In this document: positions 26,719 to 35,967 of the stretch, in pieces | How positions within the stretch are numbered: the first letter of the stretch is position 1 | Layout: each line of letters begins with the position of its first letter | Origin: Paenibacillus alginolyticus DSM 5050 = NBRC 15375 | GTDB taxonomy: Bacteria; Bacillota; Bacilli; Paenibacillales; NBRC-103111 | DNA length: 64,000 nucleotides | NCBI RefSeq assembly: GCF_000422905.1 | Contig: NZ_AUGY01000038.1 | Coordinates: 1 to 64,000, forward strand | Reading direction: 5' to 3' | Made by a program: the position numbers and the translations under genes | Notes under the pieces: model-generated | What the model was told of the DNA's origin: nothing | Databases searched by the model: none | Seen by the model: only the letters and a program-made list of their open reading frames with translations

Positions 26719-27624
26719 ATGAATGAGTTTTATGAGCAATTGAATAAAGAACGTGAAAACAACAGATGGACTGAATGGGAAAACCATCGATCAGAAATCA
26801 CCAACTTAGTTCATCTTGCGACTAGGCAATTGCCTCACCAGTCCAGTGCTATAATTTTGGGTGCTGGTAACTGCGATGATTTGGATCTCATTTCACTCAT
26901 TGGAAATTATGATAATGTAGCGTTAGCGGATGTCGATTTACCTGCCATGATGAATGCTGTCTGTCCCTTGGAAATGACCATGAGAGATAAGATCAATTTA
27001 ATAAGCACAGATTTCACTAAACTAGATGAAATTAATTTTTACCGGAATCTGAAAGACCTGTTCGACAAAAAGGTCTCAGCCGAACATATTATCGAATTTT
27101 TAAACTGCTGCATCAGCCAGTTAGACGAGATACAGATATTAACTCATTTTAAAGGGGAATTCCAAGTTGTTATTTCTTCGGCCCTGTATACCCAGTTATT
27201 TTACATGAACGCCTTACAAATATTTGCGCCTTATGTTGAAGGGTACAAGCAAGAGGAAATTACTACAATCATGGATGGCTTATTGGAAATACGAAATGTA
27301 GTCATCCAAAATTATAACGATCTTCTCGTTGAGCTTGCCGCCCCTCATGCCGTTATTGTTGTATGGTCGGATGTACTGAAGATTAGTCCTGACAATAGCT
27401 TTCTGGAAGCTGTGAATTCCTTCCCAACTGAATCTGAAAAAATCAAATTTATCATAAATGAGGTAAAGAGAAAAGGAAGAATGGAAGGGATGTTCGGTCT
27501 ACAAGATATCCAAAATCGACTTGCAATCAAGGGGAGAAACTTTCACTATTGGATATGGCCATATAGTGCAAAGAACCATTGCCTTACGTTTGGGATTTCA
27601 GGAAGATTAAGTAGTTTGGAATAA
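26719..27624 (+). CDS. Protein with SAM-methyltransferase-like Rossmann motif
   Basis: A 301-residue soluble protein with ATAGGAGGA before the ATG. Residues about 48-58 read 'AIILGAGNCDDLDL' and about 72-80 'VALADVDL', which resembles motifs I and II of class I methyltransferases. A later 'VVISSALYTQLF' occupies the motif IV position. Otherwise I do not recognise the family. It lies 43 bases after the MATE gene and before a strong bidirectional terminator, so it may be the last gene of the metal-controlled operon. Confidence 0.6.
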   Translation: MNEFYEQLNKERENNRWTEWENHRSEITNLVHLATRQLPHQSSAIILGAGNCDDLDLISLIGNYDNVALADVDLPAMMNAVCPLEMTMRDKINLISTDFTKLDEINFYRNLKDLFDKKVSAEHIIEFLNCCISQLDEIQILTHFKGEFQVVISSALYTQLFYMNALQIFAPYVEGYKQEEITTIMDGLLEIRNVVIQNYNDLLVELAAPHAVIVVWSDVLKISPDNSFLEAVNSFPTESEKIKFIINEVKRKGRMEGMFGLQDIQNRLAIKGRNFHYWIWPYSAKNHCLTFGISGRLSSLE

Positions 27625-27657
27625 ATAGGTAGACATGAAGGATATAAGTATGTAAAT

Positions 27658-27693
27658 AAGAGGCCCTAGCATGTGACGCTAGTGGCCTCTTTT
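27658..27693. terminator. Strong bidirectional terminator
   Basis: AAGAGGCC-CTAGC and GCTAG-T-GGCCTCTT form a long stem with a 7-base loop, between convergent genes. Confidence 0.85.
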
Positions 27694-27697
27694 ATAG

Positions 27698-28021
27698 TTA
27701 GCGAATGTAGTTGTCTAGGGCTTTTTGTAAATCAGTTAACACTTTATTCCGGTGCTCATCCTGTACTGAAGATACTACACAATGCTCCAGATGATCCTTT
27801 AATATCACTTTGGCAACTCCGTCCAGCGCCTTTTTTACTGCGGCGATCTGAAGGAGGATATCTGGGCAATCTCTGCCGTTATCAGACATTTCTTTTATAG
27901 AACGAACATGGCCCTCAATTCGAGCTAGTCGATTAGTTACTTGTTTTCTTTGTTTATGAGGGTGTGTGTGACCGTGACTATGTTCGTGTTCCTCGTCGTG
28001 ATTATGTTCGTTGTCGCTCAT
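27698..28021 (-). CDS. CsoR/RcnR-family metal-sensing repressor
   Basis: A 107-residue DUF156 protein with a His/Glu-rich N-terminus (residues 5-22, 'EHNHDEEHEHSHGHTHPH'). It keeps Cys52, His77 and Cys81 at the CsoR metal positions ('RDCPDILLQ', 'DHLEHC'), with an extra His80. The His-rich tail and the neighbouring CDF point to Ni, Co or Zn rather than Cu, but the core residues are copper-type, so the metal is uncertain. It is probably the repressor for the G-tract operators at 23803 and 31121. GAAGGAGGGGC precedes the ATG. Confidence 0.87.
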   Translation of the reverse strand: MSDNEHNHDEEHEHSHGHTHPHKQRKQVTNRLARIEGHVRSIKEMSDNGRDCPDILLQIAAVKKALDGVAKVILKDHLEHCVVSSVQDEHRNKVLTDLQKALDNYIR

Positions 28022-28574
28022 GAATGCCCCTCCTTCTACTATCGCTTATTTTATCCCTACTCTATTCAGGTGTCAAAGATAACAAGTCCCTAGTCCTAGG
28101 TGAGAAGTCCTTTTTCCCAATTATCGGTGAAGCAGAGAGGGCCGTTCAATGCACCCAGCATATTATGATTGTTTGTTTCATATAGCTTAAAGATGTTCAG
28201 ATCAAAATAGTAGAAAGAGTACAATAGGACCTGCCTGCTCAAATGTATCTACGGCGAGCATGGATGCATCCAAATAATTAGAAGTCGCTTTTACAAGAGC
28301 CTAGCCAAGTACAGACGAACAAAAAAGTTACCCTTGTTGGGCGTTATCCTACCTTTAAATCGCTTGGGAAGGTCTCTGTTGGTTTCGATATTCGCAATCC
28401 CAATCCTACTCTTGTTGATGGCTTATATACGAAGGATGGGCAATTTACAGGCGATTACACATTTACAAAAGCAGGAACATATACAGTCTACATTCATTTT
28501 ACTTAAATAATATTCATCTTATGGACAAGCGAGAAATTAAATTTGTAGATTAAATAAACAGTTCATCATTTTAA
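28022..28574. other. Intergenic region holding a 3' gene fragment
   Basis: A plus-strand frame after a stop at 28279 (28282-28506) encodes 74 residues ending 'GQFTGDYTFTKAGTYTVYIHFT', a beta-sandwich C-terminus similar in style to YtkA/FixH-like or CopC-like domains. It has no start codon with a ribosome binding site and is best seen as the end of a deleted secreted protein. The rest (28022-28280) shows nothing I can assign except the palindrome CTAG-TC-CTAG near 28091. Confidence 0.5.
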
Positions 28575-29201
28575 TCACGCGGCACTTCGGCGGTCATAAA
28601 AACGATATATTAAATACACGGCACCAAGAAATAATAAATAGATTCCTGAGATGCTCAGCCATTGTTGGGTTCCCGAGGAAACATTATCACCTACGTAAGC
28701 AAAAACTAGCATGGGAGGAATCTTTCCGATGACGGTTGCAAGTAAGAATGATTTTACTGGCAGGTTGAACACTCCTGCATAACAATTAATAAAGACGGAA
28801 GGCATAATTGGAATGATCCTTGCTATTAAAATAGACCAGAACATATGCTTTCGAACAACTTTATCCCAATTCTGCATGCGATTGGATTTTTGTAAATATC
28901 TCATACCCTGGGCCTTAAATAAATAGCGAAATAGATAGTACATGATTACAGAGGCGAAGGATGATGTTGCAAGACTAAGTAGCCCTCCCCCAGCAAATCC
29001 ATATTTGGCTCCTAAGATTCCCCCGACAACTCCGAAAGGAAGGATAGGCACTATGGCTATCAAAACGGCTCCAAGAAAAACAACAAGCAGAGGTGTCCTA
29101 TCTGTTGTTTGAATCCATTCTATGAGATCCCCTTTATTGAGGTAAACCCATCCAATGATTGATATATATAGAACAATGATGTAAACATGTTTAGAATGCA
29201 T
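28575..29201 (-). CDS. TVP38/TMEM64-family (DedA-like) membrane protein
   Basis: A 208-residue protein with about six hydrophobic segments. It contains the VTT domain (SNARE-associated/DedA-like) with the diagnostic 'FWSILIARIIPIMPSVFINCYAGVF' stretch and an earlier 'VPILPFGVVGGILGAKYG'. These proteins are lipid scramblase- or transporter-like in the membrane; their substrate here is unknown. A GGAAGGG site precedes the ATG. It lies 71 bases after the ABC exporter gene on the same strand, so it may be expressed from the same metal-controlled promoter. Confidence 0.85.
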   Translation of the reverse strand: MHSKHVYIIVLYISIIGWVYLNKGDLIEWIQTTDRTPLLVVFLGAVLIAIVPILPFGVVGGILGAKYGFAGGGLLSLATSSFASVIMYYLFRYLFKAQGMRYLQKSNRMQNWDKVVRKHMFWSILIARIIPIMPSVFINCYAGVFNLPVKSFLLATVIGKIPPMLVFAYVGDNVSSGTQQWLSISGIYLLFLGAVYLIYRFYDRRSAA

Positions 29202-29272
29202 GAATTACCAATTCCCTTCCAGTTGAGCACTGCAGCAGCGTTAGGCACATTAGCTTTTCTAGATGCTTAATA

Positions 29273-31027
29273 TCATGAATGGACTCCACTTAAATTTTGC
29301 ACATTAAACAACCGGTAGTAAGCTCCGCCTTCCCTCATTAGCTGCTCATGGGTTCCTTTTTCTTTAATCTGGCCATTTTCAATCAGAACAATCTGGTCGG
29401 CATGGGTAATCGTAGATAGTCGATGAGCAACTATTAAGGTGGTTCGGTCTTTCGCCAATTTGGCTAAGGATTCTTGAATTAAATGTTCCGATTCTAAATC
29501 AAGGGCTGATGTTGCTTCATCCAGAACTAAAATGCTCGGGTCTTTAAGGAAAACTCTAGCTATAGCAACGCGTTGTTTCTGTCCTCCAGATAACTTTACT
29601 CCACGCTCGCCAATCTCTGTGTCATACCCACCCGGCAGATTTAAAATAAAATCATGTGCGTTAGCTGCTTTTGCTGCATGTATAACCTCTTCTTCTGTAG
29701 CATTTGGTTTCCCAAACAATATATTTTCTCGAACCGTTCCACTAAACAAAATATTATCCTGTAACACCATCCCTATTTGGCCGCGTAAGCTCTGTATTGT
29801 AATGTCCATAATGTTCGTATGATCAATCCGAATGCTCCCTTCCTGAATATCGTAAAATCGAGGGAGCAGGCTAATTAGCGATGATTTTCCACCGCCGCTC
29901 ATTCCTACAAAGGCAATTGTTTCACCAGCTTGAATACTTAGTTGGATGTCTTTGAGTACCCAATCAGATTCTGGATCATATCTAAAACTAACATTTCCAA
30001 AATCAATTTTTCCTTTTATTTGTTGTAGAGGTCTTGCATTAGGTGAGTCAATAATATCATAAGGTTCATTCATTAGTTCAACTACCCGGTCTAACGATGC
30101 ACTTGCTTGAGTTAATTCAGTCGAAGAATTTATCAGACGGCGAAGCGGATTGTATAAACGATCCAGAAAAGCATAGAAAGCGATGAATGCTCCTACAGTT
30201 AAATTTCCTTGGATTACTTGATAGCCACCATAAGCTAATACAAGCAATGGGGCAATATCTGTTAGTGTATTAATAATGGCGTTTGTTACAGCATTCCACT
30301 TCGTTAGAGCAAGTGCACGCTCTAGGAACTTGTTGTTTCTTTGTCCAAATCGATCTTTTTCAACAACTTCTAAAGTAAAGCTTTTTATAACAGGCATTCC
30401 ATTTACACGTTCATGTAAATATCCTTGCATTTCTGCAAGGGACTGTGAGCGAGCTTTTGTTAACGTTCTAAGCTTTCTATATAACTGTTTTACCGAGAAT
30501 GCATACAAGGGGAAAACGGCAATAGCAACAATAGTCAGCCAAAAATCCATATGAATCATAAACCCAATTGCAATCGTTAGTGTAAATAAATCAATCCAAA
30601 CATTCATAAGTCCGGTTTCGACTATACTTTTTGTTTGCTCAGCGTCATTGATCATTCGAGATATGATTTCGCCCGTTTTGTGATTTTGATAATAGCGTAA
30701 GGATAGTTTCTGAATATGTGAATAAAGATGGCTGCGTAAATCGTAAAGAATGCGGCTAGTTGTTAATTGTGCATAGTACTGTCGTAGATATTCAATGGGA
30801 GCCCTTACTACAACAAACAAGACAAAAGTTCCTAAGAGCACCTCAACTAGCTTGTGAGCCTTCTCTGCAGAAGAAACAGAACCTAACAACAGATTATCAA
30901 TGATATATTTCATTATTAAAGGTAAGGTTAACGGTATTCCGAATTTCACCATACCAATCAGTATGGTAATGATGACAAGCTTCCGATACGGTTTAATAAA
31001 CTTCAAATAAATCTTGAAATTGGACAT
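29273..31027 (-). CDS. ABC exporter, half-transporter with fused ATPase
   Basis: About 584 residues starting at the ATG at 31027 (MSNFKIYLK; AAGGAG seven bases upstream), rather than at 31051. Six membrane helices (about 20-310) are followed by an ATPase domain with Walker A 'GMSGGGKSS', signature 'LSGGQKQR', Walker B 'ILVLDEATSALD' and the His-loop 'AHRLSTI'. This is the MsbA/LmrA/YfiB-type architecture that works as a homodimer or heterodimer. The promoter contains a CsoR-like site, so the exporter is probably induced by metal. Confidence 0.9.
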   Translation of the reverse strand: MSNFKIYLKFIKPYRKLVIITILIGMVKFGIPLTLPLIMKYIIDNLLLGSVSSAEKAHKLVEVLLGTFVLFVVVRAPIEYLRQYYAQLTTSRILYDLRSHLYSHIQKLSLRYYQNHKTGEIISRMINDAEQTKSIVETGLMNVWIDLFTLTIAIGFMIHMDFWLTIVAIAVFPLYAFSVKQLYRKLRTLTKARSQSLAEMQGYLHERVNGMPVIKSFTLEVVEKDRFGQRNNKFLERALALTKWNAVTNAIINTLTDIAPLLVLAYGGYQVIQGNLTVGAFIAFYAFLDRLYNPLRRLINSSTELTQASASLDRVVELMNEPYDIIDSPNARPLQQIKGKIDFGNVSFRYDPESDWVLKDIQLSIQAGETIAFVGMSGGGKSSLISLLPRFYDIQEGSIRIDHTNIMDITIQSLRGQIGMVLQDNILFSGTVRENILFGKPNATEEEVIHAAKAANAHDFILNLPGGYDTEIGERGVKLSGGQKQRVAIARVFLKDPSILVLDEATSALDLESEHLIQESLAKLAKDRTTLIVAHRLSTITHADQIVLIENGQIKEKGTHEQLMREGGAYYRLFNVQNLSGVHS

Positions 31028-31116
31028 ATCAACACTCCTTATGTAAGACATGCAACATGATGAGATAGAATCTTTTTATTAATATTGTGCCCTTTGTGAA
31101 CAATACCTGCCACCAT

Positions 31117-31145
31117 ATAATATCCCCCCGTAGGGGTTATGTAAA
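31117..31145 (-). promoter_or_regulatory. Promoter with CsoR-like operator for the ABC exporter
   Basis: On the minus strand TTTACA (31145-31140) and TATTAT (31122-31117) are 17 bases apart. The site ATAACCCC-TAC-GGGGGGATA lies in the spacer. The layout is the same as at 23797-23825, which suggests one shared regulator. Confidence 0.75.
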
Positions 31146-31257
31146 TAGGGATAAGTTCCAAAACTACGTATAAATCGTCTTCCACTACAAAATTTCTTTA
31201 TATTACTTAAATACATCGAACGGCAACCCGATCCTTGGTAAATTATGCGGAAAGGAC

Positions 31258-31309
31258 TTGCATTAAGAATGTATGTTCGGTATATAATAAACAATAAGAA
31301 TGTACGTTC
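31258..31309 (+). promoter_or_regulatory. Second SOS promoter with two LexA/DinR boxes
   Basis: TTGCAT (31258-31263) and TATAAT (31283-31288), spacer 19. Boxes GAATGTATGTTC (31267-31278) and GAATGTACGTTC (31298-31309) each differ by one base from GAACN4GTTC. Over 32 bases it matches the 20843 promoter at 28 positions. Confidence 0.78.
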
Positions 31310-31357
31310 GACAATTTCGTCAGGATAAATATCAGGGTTTAATGAGGTGCATGAAAG

Positions 31358-31852
31358 GTGAGTAAGAAACTTGAAAAAAACGGTCTTTGGGAATCTAGTA
31401 GGATGATCTTACCGCAGCATAAAGAGCAAGCAATGTTGATGAGGAATGGCAGTGCTCCACTAACACTTGAACCACCGACTACAAAAGAAATTGAAATTAT
31501 GCGGAACCATATTGTACTATCATTTACACTTCAGGTGATTGAAAAAAAGAATATTGAAATTGAAATGTCATCTCAAACCCTCAAGTTATTGTACTCGGCA
31601 ACAACACGTTTGTTAGCTAAAAATATAAGAGAGGATGTGAAAAAAACAAAGAAAATCCTTGTTGAAAAAAATATTAGCGTATTCGAAAATTCAAAAGATG
31701 AACATGCAATTTATTATCGTTTTGTTTGTCGTGGTCATAAAGATGAGTTAGTGATAACCAAAGAATTTGTGCGAGCAGGGGTCAGTGCTAGGATTGGAGG
31801 GTACATACAAAGTCTTGTTAGTATCCTACAAAAGGTGTCCGAAAAAGAATAA
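31358..31852 (+). CDS. YolD N-terminus fused to a second SOS-operon domain
   Basis: A 164-residue protein from GTG (GAAAGG upstream). Residues 1-25 ('SKKLEKNGLWESSRMILPQH') are the typical YolD-like start. After about residue 45 the sequence is unlike YolD and aligns by eye with the 122-residue protein at 20914: compare 'VKKTKKILVEKNISVFENS' and 'YYRFVCRGHKDELVITKEFVRA' with 'IKSAMKKRDIKVLNTSTNS' and 'EYKVRGYIHHFTMLRSLIKAE'. It thus combines pieces of two proteins of the same SOS operon. It has its own LexA-boxed promoter and no polymerase gene behind it. Confidence 0.72.
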   Translation: MSKKLEKNGLWESSRMILPQHKEQAMLMRNGSAPLTLEPPTTKEIEIMRNHIVLSFTLQVIEKKNIEIEMSSQTLKLLYSATTRLLAKNIREDVKKTKKILVEKNISVFENSKDEHAIYYRFVCRGHKDELVITKEFVRAGVSARIGGYIQSLVSILQKVSEKE

Positions 31853-32068
31853 GTGCATGGCCAAGGGTTTTTCTCAAACCAGCTGATTAGGATATTTGAA
31901 GAAGGATTTGGGAGAATAAGTTTTTGCTGTTGCATGAAAAACGTTGAGCTAGTGAGCATAATTAATAATGATTTTTGCTCAAGATGAATAATGTACAATT
32001 ATAAAAAGCTTAGAAAAGGCTTATTTAATAAGGAAATATAGATGAAAATAAATTAATGTACAATATAT

Positions 32069-32410
32069 TTGCGTAGATTCCTACCTCAACATAAAGAGTC
32101 AGCAATTAGAAATCAAAGAGAAAGTCAACGTATTTTGCGTCCTATACGTGATGAGCAAGAAATACAAAACATATCAGCCGTGCTGAGTTTGTCGCAGATG
32201 TATAAGAAACCAGTTGTATTAACTTTATATGAAGAATTTAAAACTCGCTCAATTACCGGTATCGTAGCACGCAGTAAGCATGGTGAATTTCGATTAGACA
32301 TAGTGGAGCCTTTTAGCAGGGCAGTGGATTGGGAATGGATTGGTTACAGAGATGTTCTGAAAGCAGAATTTAGCAATGAATGGACAGAAGATGTAATGAT
32401 CGATTCATAA
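32069..32410 (+). CDS. YolD-like protein lacking its N-terminus
   Basis: A 113-residue frame opening at TTG with 'RRFLPQHKESAIRNQRESQ', then the usual YolD body ('VVLTLYEEFKTRSITGIVARSKHGEFRLDIVEPFSRAVDWEWIGY' in pieces). It lacks about 18 N-terminal residues (SKKLE..GLWESS), has no clear ribosome binding site, and is preceded by an A/T-rich stretch. It complements the N-terminal stub at 22556. YolD-like proteins accompany UvrX polymerases in Bacillales, but the function is unproven. It is likely a remnant. Confidence 0.6.
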   Translation: MRRFLPQHKESAIRNQRESQRILRPIRDEQEIQNISAVLSLSQMYKKPVVLTLYEEFKTRSITGIVARSKHGEFRLDIVEPFSRAVDWEWIGYRDVLKAEFSNEWTEDVMIDS

Positions 32411-32494
32411 GTTTTTAGTAGAACTGATCTTATTGTAACTACTGTTGGACCTTTGGGATACCACATTGCCATTACTGTCACACTTAAACTGCAG

Positions 32495-32519
32495 AAGCAC
32501 TCGGCCTGAGTGCTTTTTT
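32495..32519 (+). terminator. Terminator after the YolD-like remnant
   Basis: AAGCACTC and GAGTGCTT with a short loop and a T-run. Nothing else is evident between 32411 and 32700. Confidence 0.75.
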
Positions 32520-32725
32520 CTATTTAGGTTAGGCATAGATTTTAACCGATAAATTAGAGGAATGCCATAGATCGCGGGAGTATTTTTATTGGATCCTCGT
32601 TAATCGCCTTAGTTCCCAAGTTCTATTCGTACGTGAGACTGGTTATGATAGCATGTAGAAATAATGGATAAATATGGTATATTGCGAACGCTATAAAAGG
32701 GGATCTGACGAGTGCACATCGTCGG

Positions 32726-33010
32726 GTGCGAGCAAACGAAATGAAACGGCTACACTCGACGCGCGTCGTCGGAATTCCCCGGTATCACCGATATTGGCAG
32801 ACTACAGGGCAGACGGAGCTGATTTATTCGAACAATGTCTACGACGACGATATTGAAAACACGAATGTTGTTGGCTTCAGCGCGCTTAACGCACGCTATA
32901 ACGTAATGAGACATCATATGATGATAAAGGTACATGAAGCAATTGATTTGCACGGCCGGGTAGGCACGAACGACAGAGGACAGCAGCTGGTATTTCGCGG
33001 TAGGCAATAG
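32726..33010 (+). CDS. Hypothetical protein, 94 residues
   Basis: The frame is open from about 32690 and could start at the GTG at 32726 or a CTG at about 32708 that has AAAAGGGG upstream. The product is basic and polar ('MKRLHSTRVVGIPRYHRYWQTTGQTELIYSNNVYDDDIEN' in pieces), without membrane helices or known motifs. It is more GC-rich than its surroundings, which suggests separate origin. A stable hairpin (33038-33068) follows. Confidence 0.45.
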   Translation: MRANEMKRLHSTRVVGIPRYHRYWQTTGQTELIYSNNVYDDDIENTNVVGFSALNARYNVMRHHMMIKVHEAIDLHGRVGTNDRGQQLVFRGRQ

Positions 33011-33037
33011 ACAAGCGTCTTGAGAAATCGGTGGCAG

Positions 33038-33068
33038 GGGGGACAGCAACCGGTGATAGCTGTCCCCC
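33038..33068 (+). terminator. GC-rich hairpin after the 94-residue ORF
   Basis: GGGGGACAGC pairs exactly with GCTGTCCCCC around an 11-base loop. There is no T-run, so it is a stem structure with uncertain terminator function. Confidence 0.45.
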
Positions 33069-33147
33069 TAAGCAGTTTTGAAGACCTTCAATACGAATTT
33101 AAATTCGGAAGCAAATAAAAAACGGCGCCTTCTATTTTAACACCCCA

Positions 33148-33249
33148 TTATTTGTCCTGACCCTGACTACTACTCAGACCAGCTGCTATTGTAGTAAAAG
33201 CACCTGCTAAAACTGTTAAGACCAAGATTGCGATTTGGGTTTTATTCAT
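33148..33249 (-). CDS. 33-residue single-pass membrane peptide
   Basis: A short ORF, MNKTQIAILVLTVLAGAFTT then IAAGLSSSQGQDK, with the ribosome binding site AAGGGAGAAA at good distance. It has one hydrophobic helix and a polar tail, like small membrane toxins, holins or exported signal peptides. It lies divergent from the helix-turn-helix gene at 33362. I cannot assign a function. Confidence 0.55.
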   Translation of the reverse strand: MNKTQIAILVLTVLAGAFTTIAAGLSSSQGQDK

Positions 33250-33318
33250 GTTGTAGTTTCTCCCTTGAAATTTATTTACGTTTCATAAGGTAAATATTAA
33301 TATAAAGGTTAAAAGGCT

Positions 33319-33347
33319 TGGTGTACCCAGGGTACACTTTGTAAAAT
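33319..33347 (+). promoter_or_regulatory. Promoter with a perfect 17-bp palindrome
   Basis: TTGGTG (33319-33324) and TAAAAT (33342-33347) are 17 bases apart. The palindrome GTGTACCC-A-GGGTACAC (33321-33337) covers the -35 and spacer. It is probably the operator of the helix-turn-helix product that follows. Confidence 0.65.
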
Positions 33348-33361
33348 GAGGTATCTATTCA

Positions 33362-33837
33362 ATGGATAAGGATCCGCGGGAAAATGAATTAATGCCAGTG
33401 ACGACGAGTATTGCTTACTCGGGGGTATTAGAAAAAATATCAGCTGCAAGCAAATATAAACTAACTGAATTAATGTCCACACTTGGGTTTAGTCAACGGA
33501 ATGAATTTAGATATTACTTGAATAATTTAATACTGACTAAAGGTCTTGAGGGTTCTAATATTATTCAAGATGCAAACATGGATAAAGGATATTATTATAA
33601 AATCCTCAGGGGGAAAAAAAGTCCAAGCAGGGATAAAGTAATCCAATTAGCCTTTGGGTTAGATCTAACTTACGGAGAAACGAATGAGTTGTTAAAAAAG
33701 CCGGCCATAAGAAGTTATACGCTAGAAATAAGCGAGATGTAGTTATTATGGTTTGCCTTAAAGACGGTATAGATCTTTTTGAAACAAATATTGTTCTACA
33801 GGAGCAATGGTTACCAACTTTCTTCAAAAATGAATGA
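33362..33837 (+). pseudogene. Helix-turn-helix regulator with a poly-A frameshift
   Basis: The first frame gives 126 residues with an XRE-like HTH ('DKGYYYKILRGKKSPSRDKVIQLAFGLDLTYGETNELL'-type pattern, about 68-105) and then 'KKPAIRSYTLEISEM'. One extra A in the A6 run near 33693 would instead give 'KKAGHKKLYARNKRDVVIM', continuing as 'VCLKDGIDLFETNIVLQ' to a stop at 33837. The long form matches the usual end of this family. The change is in a homopolymer, so it could be phase variation, decay or a read error. The N-terminal ~60 residues are unfamiliar. Confidence 0.7.
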
Positions 33838-33882
33838 GCAAAAAAGACGGTTAGCTCGTTAATGGTCGCCGTCTTTTTTGCT
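33837..33882. terminator. Strong terminator
   Basis: AGCAAAAAAGACGG pairs with CCGTCTTTTTTGCT (14 bp). It works as a terminator in both directions. Confidence 0.85.
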
Positions 33883-34042
33883 GAGATGATTTTTTCTATT
33901 CTATGTAATTCTCTACATTGCCTCTAGTGAAAAGGGGCACCGGCTGCGAGCTTGCTTGAAACTATATATAAACAACTCGACATAATGAAATCGAAACGCA
34001 ATTTCCCCAGAACTTACAACGATTTTATTTCATTATTCTACT

Positions 34043-34436
34043 AAACAAACAACGTGTTAAGAGGAATATAGCCTTTACCCCTAACGTGCTTTCTCCTCCT
34101 TTCCCGCCGATTTTGTGGTTCTTTCGATATCACTTCTACTTCTTTAGCCTGTGTGATTGCTCGATACCCTTAACAACCCGGTTTTTAGTTTTTGTAGCAG
34201 AGTTCTGCTACTTTTGTCGGACCGCTGGCAGACCCTCGTCGCGCCGCGCGCTCCCACCCCCACCAACCAAAGGCGATACTAGCTCCGGATCTAGGAGCAG
34301 AATTGCAAGAAGGTTACTAGGTACGGACCTAGTGCAACCAGGACCAAAACCGGTATAAAGGGGAAGGAAAAGGCGGAATAAAGGCGAAGTAGAAGCGGAG
34401 CGAGGGACATTGTTCTACCTAACACGTTGTTGGTTT
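34043..34436. repeat. About 0.4-kb segment with imperfect inverted ends
   Basis: AAACAAACAACGTGTTA (34043-34059) and TAACACGTTGTTGGTTT (34420-34436) are inverted copies with one mismatch. The interior is GC-rich and C-biased in part and holds a hairpin ACTAGGT-ACGG-ACCTAGT (34316-34333) within a larger GGTT/AACC stem. The only ORF inside (34086-34358) has no ribosome binding site and an unlikely composition. It may be a MITE or a structured RNA locus. The surrounding gap 33883-34545 holds no gene I can support. Confidence 0.4.
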
Positions 34437-34997
34437 GGAGGAATTCCATGATGTGTGCAGAGGAGACTTGACTTCATCAATGGTTGAAAGTCGGCCTGGT
34501 CCGCTATCGCCTCCTCCCCCCTTGCCGGTTGGAGCGGGTCAATATCGGGTACAGCCGACATACGTGTAAAAATAGATCACTAGATGGTGATTTATTCCAA
34601 ACATACATAATCGACTTAATTTAATGTATTTTGTGTGATTGAATCGATACATAAAAACATTCGACCACCTTTTTTTCGGATAAACCCCAATAGGGATAAG
34701 TGTTCTTGGGTTTATCTGAATCATACATAATGTAATTAAGTGTGATCCGGAATTGGTCATTACACGATAATAAGGCAGTCCACCAACATTTTAAACAAAT
34801 TATAAGCTAAGGACGTTAGGTGCAGAAATAGGTGATATGCCAAGTTCACCGACTCCCCTTAAAATAAAGATCCGACCGCCTATATTACAAGACGTCCGGT
34901 TCTCAGTTCTGAAATGGCTTGTTGGATGACACACTCAGCAGCAGGTAATTCAACCAATTTTGTCGAATCAACTTTCTTATAAAATAAAAAGGAGAGA

Positions 34998-35456
34998 ATG
35001 AAAATGGAACGGACAAATTTTACAATTAATGCAGCAGATTATAGTGGTCAACCAATTACAATAAGCTGCGACGGTGTTGATGATAACAAGTTGGCTCATT
35101 TTGGCGGATTGGATTTGGCAGTTAAGGCAGCACGGCAGTTAATCTCTTCAACGCAAGGGCCGATGTCATTCCCAGAGAAAAATGGTGATTATGACATTAG
35201 GAGTAAAGTAGTTGCTTTATTACTTAATGAAGTAGGAGAATTGATTCGTAACACATCAATGGAGCCAGAGTTTCTTGATGGTGTATCTAATATTGAATTG
35301 GTAAAGGATTTTATTATTGAATCTTTACCTAAAAATAGAGAAATCAATAAATTACTCGAAGAAGATGACTTATTGATAAAACAATATAAAGAGTCTGTCG
35401 AGGAAGAAGAAAACGAGATATGGAACAGCATCATGAATGATATTACGAAAAAGTGA
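34998..35456 (+). CDS. Element-borne protein A, unknown function
   Basis: A 152-residue soluble protein with AAAAGGAGAG before the ATG. The N-terminus looks like beta strands ('NFTINAADYSGQPITISCDGVDD'), the rest is acidic and helical with a Glu-rich tail ('KESVEEEENEIW'). It is the first of two genes inside the inverted-repeat element. No family is recognised. Pairing with the next gene may suggest a two-component cargo such as toxin-immunity or defence, but nothing in the sequence proves it. Confidence 0.65.
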   Translation: MKMERTNFTINAADYSGQPITISCDGVDDNKLAHFGGLDLAVKAARQLISSTQGPMSFPEKNGDYDIRSKVVALLLNEVGELIRNTSMEPEFLDGVSNIELVKDFIIESLPKNREINKLLEEDDLLIKQYKESVEEEENEIWNSIMNDITKK

Positions 35457-35475
35457 TGAGAGTGGGTTGATTTAC

Positions 35476-35967
35476 ATGAGACACTTAAGATATACCATAA
35501 CAATTCAAGAGCTCAAGAAATTAACCGATTCTGCTTCAATCAAGCGCTATAATGAGTATTGGGACCCGAGAGTCGGTGATCATTTCGTTATCCAAGATTC
35601 TGATGAAATCCATGTTGTTCACGGTGATAACGTTGATGAAGGCGAAGGCGATGATTTAGATGGGTATTGGTTAAGTTACATAAATGATGAAGGCAAACAA
35701 TGGGTAAGCATTGAAGAATGTCTACCTATAGTGAGCATCCAGCAGATGATGGAGATGATTGATTTATTTGATTATATTCAGATCCAGAAGTTATCTGGCG
35801 GTTACATAGATGCTAAGTGGATGGTAATAGTAGGACCTGATGTTTTCATTGGTGAGGATGATGAGGAACAATTAGTTAGTGTAATGTGGAAAGCACTGAT
35901 CCATTATTTATCCATTGAAGATAAGCACCCCCATGCGGTGCTTTTTTTATTACCCATCAAGGGGTAG
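35476..35967 (+). CDS. Element-borne protein B, unknown function
   Basis: A 163-residue soluble acidic protein from the ATG at 35476 (GAGTGGG upstream); the ORF stays open further up but overlaps gene A. It contains 'YWDPRVGDHFVIQDSDEIHVVHGDN', possibly a small beta barrel, and an acidic stretch 'DEGEGDDLDGYW'. A terminator hairpin lies within its last codons. I do not recognise a family. It is encoded 19 bases after gene A, in the same element. Confidence 0.62.
   Translation: MRHLRYTITIQELKKLTDSASIKRYNEYWDPRVGDHFVIQDSDEIHVVHGDNVDEGEGDDLDGYWLSYINDEGKQWVSIEECLPIVSIQQMMEMIDLFDYIQIQKLSGGYIDAKWMVIVGPDVFIGEDDEEQLVSVMWKALIHYLSIEDKHPHAVLFLLPIKG
35923..35948 (+). terminator. Terminator inside the 3' end of gene B
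   Basis: AAGCACC and GGTGCTT with a T8 tract. It overlaps the last codons, so the true end of the coding region before element formation may have been nearby. Confidence 0.75.
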